A stretch of 64,000 bases of DNA from Ancylobacter oerskovii (GTDB lineage Bacteria > Pseudomonadota > Alphaproteobacteria > Rhizobiales > Xanthobacteraceae), in the NCBI RefSeq assembly GCF_018390555.1, contig NZ_JAHBGB010000037.1, positions 186,001 to 250,000 on the forward strand. Direction: 5' to 3'. Below the pieces are notes generated by a model, which saw nothing but the letters and a program-made list of their open reading frames with translations, ran no database searches and was not told where the DNA came from. Shown here in pieces: positions 58,224-64,000 of this stretch. Both the position numbers and the translations under genes were made by a program. Position 1 is the first letter of the stretch. The number at the start of each line of letters is the position of its first letter.

Positions 58224-59963
58224 ATGCTGGGCCTGTCCTTCTTTCCGCTGCGGACACGCGTCTCCGCGCTGCGCGGGCGGATGTCCTCCCTGCGCGCGCG
58301 GATGGGCCTGCTGCTCGCGGTCGCGGTGCTGGTGACGGCCGCCTCGGCGGCCTCGCTGGTCACGGTGCTCGGGCTGGCGAATGCCGAGGTCGACCGCCTG
58401 GTTTCCGCGCAACAGCGGCTGGAGCTGCTTTCCGGCCTGTCCGGCCGTGTCGGCGACTACGCGCTGATGGCATTGCAGGCGGCGCAGGTGCCGGACGGGC
58501 TCGGCAATCTGCCGGCCGCCGGCGACCGGGCGCGCGAGGCGTTCCGCCGTTTCGAGACGACGCTCGGCGAGGACGTGGCGCGCCAGGGCGACGAGGAGCA
58601 GCGCACGCTGATGGCGGCGCGCAGCCGGACCATCGCCCGCCTCAGGGCCCAGTTCGAGATGCTCGACCAGCGGGTGAAGGCGGCGATGATCTCGCCGCAG
58701 CGCGCGGTCGGGGTGAGGCTCGCCCTCGATGTCTTCGCCGCCGGCTTCGGCGCGCCGCTCGGCCAGGCGATCGAGGAGGAGCGGGCCAGCGCCCTGGCGG
58801 CGCAGCAGGCGGTGCGCGAGCTGCGCGCACGCACGCTCCGCTGGGCGATCGCCGGCGTCCTGGCGTCGCTTGCCCTGGCGGCGCTGATTTATCACCGGCT
58901 CGGCCGCTCGCTGATCCGGCGCGTCGTCGACGTCGCCGCCGCCGCCTCCGCCATTGCGCGCGGGCGCACCGATACCCGGCTGACGGTGAGCGGCCATGAC
59001 GAGCTCAGCCTCGCCATGGCACGCTTCAACCGCATGGCGATGCAGCTCGCCCGCCGCGAGGCCCGTCTCGTCGCCGCCCAGCAGCAGCTTCAGGACATCA
59101 TCGACGCGCGCACCGCGGAACTGCGGGCCGCCAATGAGCGGCTGGAGAATGTCGATCTGGCGCGCCGCCGCTTCTTCACCGATGTCAGCCACGAGCTGCG
59201 GACCCCGCTCACCGTGATTCTCGGCGAGGCCGAACTCACCCTGCGCCCGGCGGTGCCCCGGCCGGACGACATGCGCGCGGCGCTGGTCGTGATCCAGGCG
59301 CGGGCGCGCCGGCTGCATCGCCGGGTGGAGGACCTGCTGCGCATCGCCCGTTCGGAAACCGGGCAGATCGAGCTGGAGCGTGTCCCGGTGGCGGTGACCG
59401 ACCTGTTCGCCGAGGTGGCGGAGAGCGTGCAGCCGCTCGCCGCCGCCCGCCGGCTGACGCTGGAGAGCGGCGGCGCCGACGGGCTGACGGTGGAGGCCGA
59501 CCGGGAATGGCTGCGGCAGGTGATCGAGGGTCTGGTCGCTAATGCCGTGCGGCATTCCTCGCCGGGCGGGACGATTCGACTGGAGGCCTCGATGGAGGCC
59601 GAGGAGGTCGTTCTGCGGGTCCGCGACGACGGCGAGGGCATCCCCCGCGACGAGCTGCCGCACGTCTTCGAGCGCTTCTGGCGCGGCGCCGGCGGGGCGC
59701 GCGAGGGCAGCGGATTCGGCATCGGTCTCGCACTTGCGAAATGGGTGGTCGAGCGACATGACGGCTCGATCGCCGTCGAAAGCGCCGGCGGCGTCCCGGC
59801 ACGGGAGGAGGGGGCCGTCGGTGCCGCCTCTCCCCTGGCGCCCCTGCCCCCTTATGCCGAGGCCGCGCCCGGGGAGGGGCCTGCCGGACAGGTCCGGGGA
59901 ACCTGTATCGTGATCCGCCTGCCCGCCGTTCTGCCGCATGCCATGCTGGAGCCTGCCCAATGA
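58224..59963 (+). CDS. membrane sensor histidine kinase
   Basis: A 579-residue kinase. Membrane segments at about 25-50 and 205-225 enclose a helical periplasmic domain; a HAMP segment (LIRRVVDVAAAASAIARGR) leads to the phospho-accepting His323 in DVSHELRTPLTVILGE and the catalytic domain with N-box VANAVRHSSPGG and DDGEGIP, GFGIGLALAK. A long Ala/Pro-rich insert precedes the last strand. ATG 58224 has GGGAAG upstream; a GTG at 58170 is possible. It overlaps the response regulator gene by 4 bases. The pair lies directly upstream of pqqA. Confidence 0.88.
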   Translation: MLGLSFFPLRTRVSALRGRMSSLRARMGLLLAVAVLVTAASAASLVTVLGLANAEVDRLVSAQQRLELLSGLSGRVGDYALMALQAAQVPDGLGNLPAAGDRAREAFRRFETTLGEDVARQGDEEQRTLMAARSRTIARLRAQFEMLDQRVKAAMISPQRAVGVRLALDVFAAGFGAPLGQAIEEERASALAAQQAVRELRARTLRWAIAGVLASLALAALIYHRLGRSLIRRVVDVAAAASAIARGRTDTRLTVSGHDELSLAMARFNRMAMQLARREARLVAAQQQLQDIIDARTAELRAANERLENVDLARRRFFTDVSHELRTPLTVILGEAELTLRPAVPRPDDMRAALVVIQARARRLHRRVEDLLRIARSETGQIELERVPVAVTDLFAEVAESVQPLAAARRLTLESGGADGLTVEADREWLRQVIEGLVANAVRHSSPGGTIRLEASMEAEEVVLRVRDDGEGIPRDELPHVFERFWRGAGGAREGSGFGIGLALAKWVVERHDGSIAVESAGGVPAREEGAVGAASPLAPLPPYAEAAPGEGPAGQVRGTCIVIRLPAVLPHAMLEPAQ

Positions 59964-60661
59964 CCATCCTGATCGTCGAGGACGATGCCGATATCGGTTC
60001 CCTGCTGCGCCGGGGCTTCGCCTCGGAAGGCTACCAGGTGGAGCTGGTCGGCGATGGCGATCTGGCGCTGAAGGCCGCCAACGGCAAGGCGCCGGAGGCG
60101 ATCATCCTCGACGTGATGCTGCCCGGCCGCTCCGGCATCGAGGTGTGCAAGGCCCTGCGGGCGGCCGGCCAGACGGCGCCGATCATCATGCTGTCCGCGC
60201 GTTCCAGCGTGAACGAGCGCACCGAGGGACTGCTCGCCGGGGCGGACGACTACATCGTCAAGCCGTTCGCCTTCGAGGAACTGCTCGCGCGGGTGAAGGT
60301 GCAGGCGCTCCGCCGCAGCGGCGGCGACGAGGAGCCGCGCGTGCTGACGGCCGGGCCGCTTTCGCTGGACCTCGAGGTGCGCCAGGTGCAGGCGGGCGAG
60401 GCGCGGGTGCGGCTGACCGAGCGCGAGGTGGAACTGCTGGCGCTTCTCATGCGTCATGAAGGCGAGCCCCTCGCCCGCGCCGACATCTTCGCGGCGCTGT
60501 GGGCCGGCCATGGCGGCGCCTCGCTGAACGTGGTGGACGTCTATGTCGGCTATATCCGCCACAAGCTCGGCGAGGTGCTGGCGGGCGGCGAGCAGCTCAT
60601 CGTGACGGTGCGCGGGCGCGGCTTCATGTTCGAACCGAGAATGGAACCCAAATCCGCGTGA
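59960..60661 (+). CDS. OmpR-family response regulator
   Basis: A 233-residue regulator with receiver Asp51 in IILDVMLPGRSG, Lys in YIVKPFAFEEL and a C-terminal winged helix ending VTVRGRGFMFEP. Its ATG overlaps the stop of the kinase gene, so they form a cognate pair. Position between secreted-protein genes and pqqA suggests it may control methanol-oxidation or PQQ genes; no target is proven. Confidence 0.92.
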   Translation: MTILIVEDDADIGSLLRRGFASEGYQVELVGDGDLALKAANGKAPEAIILDVMLPGRSGIEVCKALRAAGQTAPIIMLSARSSVNERTEGLLAGADDYIVKPFAFEELLARVKVQALRRSGGDEEPRVLTAGPLSLDLEVRQVQAGEARVRLTEREVELLALLMRHEGEPLARADIFAALWAGHGGASLNVVDVYVGYIRHKLGEVLAGGEQLIVTVRGRGFMFEPRMEPKSA

Positions 60662-60764
60662 GGCGCCCCGATGGTGCTGCGCTGCGGTGTCGTCCGGGGC
60701 GACGAGAAGAATTCCAGACTTGTCCTTGACGTGGGGTGTGCAAGTGATCAGATTATTGTTGTTG

Positions 60765-60786
60765 TCGCCATGGAATTAAGTGGCGA
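60765..60786 (+). promoter_or_regulatory. inverted repeat upstream of pqqA
   Basis: TCGCCA-N10-TGGCGA (60765-60770, 60781-60786) is a perfect 6-bp dyad with one-turn spacing, 62 to 83 bp before pqqA. It could be an operator of the neighbouring regulator or another factor. Confidence 0.4.
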
Positions 60787-60790
60787 TTGC

Positions 60791-60812
60791 CTCTTATAAA
60801 CTTCTTAGAAAA
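60791..60812 (+). promoter_or_regulatory. AT-rich box upstream of pqqA
   Basis: CTCTTATAAACTTCTTAGAA lies 38 bp before the pqqA start and matches the box before xoxG at 13 of 19 positions. TATAGA at 60814 could be a -10 element, but no well-spaced -35 was found. Confidence 0.35.
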
Positions 60813-60847
60813 GTATAGAGAGGCACATCAACCTGGAGGACGAAGAA

Positions 60848-60925
60848 ATGGCCTGGAACACCCCGCGTATCGTCGAAGTCTGCGTCGGCCTGGAAGTCAA
60901 CGCCTATATGCCGGCGGACTTCTGA
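60848..60925 (+). CDS. pqqA: PQQ precursor peptide PqqA
   Basis: A 25-residue peptide, the substrate from which pyrroloquinoline quinone is made. Glu16 and Tyr20 in LEVNAYMPADF are the residues crosslinked by PqqE. GGAGGA precedes the ATG. The gene is too short for most ORF finders but is directly followed by pqqB, after 31 bases. Confidence 0.97.
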   Translation: MAWNTPRIVEVCVGLEVNAYMPADF

Positions 60926-60956
60926 GTTCGAAGGGCGGGACGGGCATCGAGGCAAG

Positions 60957-61937
60957 ATGATGCCCCCGCGCACGTCCCGCCTGCAGCTCATCGTTCTCGG
61001 CTCCGCCGCCGGCGGCGGCTATCCGCAATGGAATTGCCGCTGCGCGGTCTGCGCGCTCGCCTGGCAGGGCGACCCGCGGGTGAAGCGGCGGACCCAGAGC
61101 TCCATCGCGGTCAGCGTCGACGGCGAGCACTGGGCGCTTATCAACTGCGCGCCGGAAATCCTGTCGCAGATCCAGTCGCGCCCGGCGCTGCAGCCGCAGC
61201 AAGGCCGCCGCCATACGCCGGTGGCGTCCATATTGCTCACCAATGCCGACATCGACCATGTCGCCGGTTTGCTGAGCCTGCGCGAAGGCCAGGCGTTCAC
61301 CCTGAAGGCAACGCCGGCCATCCACGAGGTGCTGCGCGCCAACCCGGTCTTCGACGTGCTCGCCGAGGGCGTGGTCGAACGGCAACCGGTGCGGCTGGAC
61401 ACCCCGTTCGAGCTGGTGGCCGGTGTGACGGCGGAGATTTTCGCCGTGCCCGGCAAGATCGCCCTCTATCTGGAAGCCGGGGAAATCGCCGCCCGCGGCG
61501 AGGTCGCGACCGCGCTGGAAGGCGAGCAGACGGTCGGCGTCGAGATTCGTGACGGAATCTCGCGCCTCCTGTTCATTCCCGGCTGCGCGCGCATGACCGA
61601 GCCGCTGGCCGCGCGCATCGCCGGCGCCGACGCGGTGCTGTTCGACGGCACGGTGTGGCAGGACGACGAGATGATCTGCGCCGGGGTCGGCAGCAAGACC
61701 GGCGCCCGCATGGGCCACATGGCGATGTCCGGCCCGGCGGGCTCGATCGCCGCCTTTGCCGGCCTCGATGTCGGCCGCAAGATCTATGTGCACATCAACA
61801 ACACCAATCCGGTGCTGATCGACGGCTCGCCCGAACGCCTCGCCGCCGAGGCCGCGGGATGGGAAATCGCCGAGGACGGCATGGAGATCGCGCCCAGGGG
61901 GACGCCCGCCGGCGCGCCGATGGAGATCGCCTCATGA
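60957..61937 (+). CDS. pqqB: PQQ biosynthesis protein PqqB
   Basis: A 326-residue metallo-beta-lactamase-fold protein. It opens with LQLIVLGSAAGGGYPQWNCR and a zinc-binding CRCAVC; the usual HxHxDH is altered to TNADIDH, as is normal in PqqB, an iron-dependent hydroxylase of the tyrosine in the intermediate. Tandem ATGs at 60957 and 60960 are both possible starts. It overlaps pqqC by 4 bases. Confidence 0.96.
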   Translation: MMPPRTSRLQLIVLGSAAGGGYPQWNCRCAVCALAWQGDPRVKRRTQSSIAVSVDGEHWALINCAPEILSQIQSRPALQPQQGRRHTPVASILLTNADIDHVAGLLSLREGQAFTLKATPAIHEVLRANPVFDVLAEGVVERQPVRLDTPFELVAGVTAEIFAVPGKIALYLEAGEIAARGEVATALEGEQTVGVEIRDGISRLLFIPGCARMTEPLAARIAGADAVLFDGTVWQDDEMICAGVGSKTGARMGHMAMSGPAGSIAAFAGLDVGRKIYVHINNTNPVLIDGSPERLAAEAAGWEIAEDGMEIAPRGTPAGAPMEIAS

Positions 61938-62686
61938 CGACGCTGCTCTCGCCGGAGGAACTGGAGGCGCGGCTGCGCGATGTCGGCCGGCGCCGCTATC
62001 ACAGCCTGCACCCGTTCCACAAGCTGCTGCACGGCGGCGAGCTGAATTTCGGCCAGGTGCAGGCCTGGGCGCTCAACCGCTACTACTACCAGGCGATGAT
62101 CCCGGTGAAGGATTCCTCGATCCTGGCGCGGATCGAGAGCCCGGAATTGCGGCGCGTCTGGCGCCAGCGCATCATCGACCATGACGGCGACCGGGAAGGC
62201 GAGGGCGGCATCGCCCGCTGGCTCAAGCTGACCGACGGCCTCGGCCTCGACCGGGACTACGTCACCTCGCTCGCGGGCCTGCTGCCGGCCACCCGCTTCG
62301 CGGTCGAGGCCTATGTGCATTTCGTGCGCGACAAGACGCTGCTGGAAGCCATCGCCTCCTCGCTCACGGAGATGTTCTCGCCGGGCATCATCGGCGAGCG
62401 TGTGGCGGGCATGCTGAAGAACTATGATTTCGTCTCCAAGGAGACGCTCGCCTATTTCGACAAGCGCCTCACCGAGGCGCCGCGCGATGCCGATTTCGCA
62501 CTGGATTACGTCAAGCGCCACGCCCGCACCCCGGAGCAGCAGCAGCAGGCGATCCGGGCGCTGGAATTCAAATGCGACGTGCTGTGGGTGCAGCTCGATG
62601 CGCTCTATTTCGCTTATGTCGATCCGGCCATGCCCTATCCCGGCGCCTTCGTGCCGGCGGGCGTGCGGATCGCGCAGGAGGCCTGA
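61934..62686 (+). CDS. pqqC: pyrroloquinoline-quinone synthase PqqC
   Basis: A 250-residue cofactor-free oxidase carrying out the last ring closure and oxidation to PQQ. HSLHPFHKLLHGGELNFGQ, NRYYYQAMIPVKDS and FSPGIIGERVAGM contain the conserved active-site residues. The ATG overlaps the pqqB stop (ATGA). Length is normal and it is not fused to pqqD. Confidence 0.97.
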   Translation: MTTLLSPEELEARLRDVGRRRYHSLHPFHKLLHGGELNFGQVQAWALNRYYYQAMIPVKDSSILARIESPELRRVWRQRIIDHDGDREGEGGIARWLKLTDGLGLDRDYVTSLAGLLPATRFAVEAYVHFVRDKTLLEAIASSLTEMFSPGIIGERVAGMLKNYDFVSKETLAYFDKRLTEAPRDADFALDYVKRHARTPEQQQQAIRALEFKCDVLWVQLDALYFAYVDPAMPYPGAFVPAGVRIAQEA

Positions 62687-62989
62687 ATGACCACTGAGGC
62701 CGCGAGCGCCCGCCTTCCCGCCGCCGGCGTTCCCCGGCTCGCGCGCGGGGTGCGGCTGCGCCATGACGAGGCGCGCGGCCAGTGGGTGCTGCTGGCGCCC
62801 GAGCGGGTGCTGCAGCCCGATCCGGTGGCGGTGGAGATCCTGAAGCGGGTCGACGGCGAGCGCTCGATCGACGCCATCATCGACGACCTGATCCTCGCCT
62901 TCTCGGTGGAACGCGGGCGCGTCGCCGCCGATGTCGACGCCTTCCTCGCCGGCCTCGTCGAGAAGGGCATGGTGGAGGTGGCGTCATGA
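62687..62989 (+). CDS. pqqD: PQQ peptide chaperone PqqD
   Basis: A 100-residue winged-helix chaperone that binds PqqA and presents it to PqqE. It contains [20 protein letters not shown] and [20 protein letters not shown], typical of PqqD. The ATG directly abuts the pqqC stop, and its stop overlaps the pqqE start. Confidence 0.95.
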   Translation: MTTEAASARLPAAGVPRLARGVRLRHDEARGQWVLLAPERVLQPDPVAVEILKRVDGERSIDAIIDDLILAFSVERGRVAADVDAFLAGLVEKGMVEVAS

Positions 62990-64000
62990 ACGTCGTTCCG
63001 CGTTCCGAACCGATCGCCGCGCCCGTCGCGGTGCCGCTGCCGGTGCCCTACGGCATGCTGGCGGAGCTGACGCATCGCTGCCCGCTGATGTGTCCCTACT
63101 GTTCCAACCCGGTGGAGCTCGACCGCCGCAATGCCGAGCTCGATACCGAGAGCTGGCTGCGCGTCTTCGGAGAGGCGGCCCGGCTCGGCGTGCTGCAGGT
63201 GCACCTGTCCGGCGGCGAACCGACGGCGCGGCGCGATCTCGAGGAGATGATCCGCCACTGCGTGAAGGTGGGGCTCTACACCAACCTGATCACCGCCGGC
63301 GTCGGCGTCACGCCCGAGCGGTTGCAAGCGATCTCGGAGGCCGGTGTCGACCACATCCAGCTCTCCTTCCAGGGCGCGACGGCGGAGGTGACCGACCATG
63401 TGTCGAACTTCAGGGGCGCGCATGAGAGGAAGCTGGCGGTGGCGCGCGAGGTGCGCCGGCTCGGCATTCCCCTGACCATCAATTCGGTGGTGCACCGCGC
63501 CAATATCCACCAAATCCCGGACTTCCTCGAACTGGCGCTGAGCCTCGGCGCCAAGCGCATCGAGATCGCCCATGCGCAATATTACGGCTGGGCGTTGCGC
63601 AACCGCGGCGCGCTGATGCCGACGCGCGAGCAGGTGTTCGAGGCGCTCGACGTGGTGGAGGAAGCGCGCGAGCGGCTGAAGGGCGTGCTCACCATCGACG
63701 CCGTGGTGCCGGACTATTACGCCAAATACCCCAAGGCCTGCATGAACGGATGGGGCCGGCAGTCGCTGAACGTCACCCCGTCCGGCAAGGTGCTGCCCTG
63801 CCACGCCGCCGAGACCATCCCGAATCTCGACTTCTGGAACGTGCGCGAGCATTCGCTGGCCGAGATCTGGCAGGCCTCGCCGGCCTTCAATGCCTTTCGC
63901 GGCACCGACTGGATGCCGGAGCTCTGCCGCTCCTGCGAGCGCAAGGAGAAGGATTGGGGTGGCTGCCGCTGCCAGGCGATGGCGATCGCCGGCGATGCCG
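62986..64000 (+). CDS. pqqE: PQQ biosynthesis radical SAM enzyme PqqE, cut by window end
   Basis: A radical SAM enzyme that crosslinks Glu and Tyr of PqqA. The SAM-cluster cysteines are Cys32, Cys36 and Cys39 in [12 protein letters not shown]; the SPASM auxiliary clusters begin with CHAAETIPN and [17 protein letters not shown]. The ATG at 62986 overlaps the pqqD stop. The 338 residues visible are open to the last base of the window; roughly 30-40 residues of the usual length are missing. Confidence 0.96.
   Translation, partial: MNVVPRSEPIAAPVAVPLPVPYGMLAELTHRCPLMCPYCSNPVELDRRNAELDTESWLRVFGEAARLGVLQVHLSGGEPTARRDLEEMIRHCVKVGLYTNLITAGVGVTPERLQAISEAGVDHIQLSFQGATAEVTDHVSNFRGAHERKLAVAREVRRLGIPLTINSVVHRANIHQIPDFLELALSLGAKRIEIAHAQYYGWALRNRGALMPTREQVFEALDVVEEARERLKGVLTIDAVVPDYYAKYPKACMNGWGRQSLNVTPSGKVLPCHAAETIPNLDFWNVREHSLAEIWQASPAFNAFRGTDWMPELCRSCERKEKDWGGCRCQAMAIAGDA

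Overview
The window is high-GC DNA from an alphaproteobacterium, packed with genes in operons with many 4-bp start/stop overlaps. It encodes methanol oxidation by a lanthanide-type XoxF dehydrogenase, formaldehyde oxidation through tetrahydromethanopterin (H4MPT), PQQ synthesis and a form I Calvin-Benson-Bassham (CBB) operon. No serine-cycle gene and no mxaFI are seen. This combination fits an autotrophic methylotroph of the Xanthobacteraceae type (Ancylobacter, Starkeya or Xanthobacter). That placement is an inference from gene content; no rRNA gene is present.

Layout. 1-3.3 kb: end of a membrane-bound gluconate-type dehydrogenase operon (small subunit, GMC flavoprotein, triheme cytochrome c). 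3.3-6.7 kb: katG and divergent oxyR. 6.7-19.5 kb: a redox and aldehyde block with cytochrome P460, a Tat-exported alpha/beta hydrolase, Ohr, an aldehyde dehydrogenase, a DipZ-like thiol protein, a quinone oxidoreductase with a TetR regulator, an OmpR-type response regulator, a DUF1127 protein, and a diheme peroxidase overlapping a large sensor kinase. 19.7-30.7 kb: cbbF-P-T-A-L-S-X-rpe-HAD on the minus strand with cbbR divergent. 30.8-39.9 kb: H4MPT genes mtdB, mch and a RimK-like ligase on minus, then a pterin dehydratase and fhcB-A-D-C on plus. 40-41.7 kb: a class I cytochrome c and a quinoprotein-relay metallohydrolase. 42.1-46.3 kb: xoxF, xoxG, xoxJ and a CxxxCW rhodanese-like protein. 46.5-55.6 kb: an HXXEE membrane protein, a PQQ-associated ABC exporter/importer set (exported protein, permease, ATPase, beta-propeller, binding protein) resembling lanthanide-uptake lut genes, and a divergent DUF3280 plus NitT/TauT-like ABC operon. 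55.6-58.1 kb: fae, a conserved 69-residue protein, a cupredoxin-like secreted protein lacking its expected C-terminal copper ligands, and a small secreted protein. 58.2-60.7 kb: a histidine kinase/response regulator pair. 60.8-64 kb: pqqA-B-C-D-E, with pqqE cut by the window end.

The parts form one route: XoxF with XoxG and XoxJ oxidises methanol in the periplasm using PQQ made by pqqABCDE and a lanthanide probably imported by the lut-like ABC system. Formaldehyde is captured by Fae, oxidised by MtdB and Mch, and released as formate by FhcBADC. CO2 from formate is then fixed by the CBB operon. No formate dehydrogenase lies in the window.

Most interesting beyond gene calls: tandem TGTAwCG-like boxes repeated upstream of several transcription units at 8-20 kb, near an orphan-looking two-component system; a 24-bp near-identical element in front of both qor and its tetR; an ABC operon of unknown substrate beside the xox/lut genes; the cupredoxin-like protein without the usual ligands; and 20-bp-phased repeats upstream of xoxF. 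No tRNA, rRNA, CRISPR array, insertion sequence or prophage was found.
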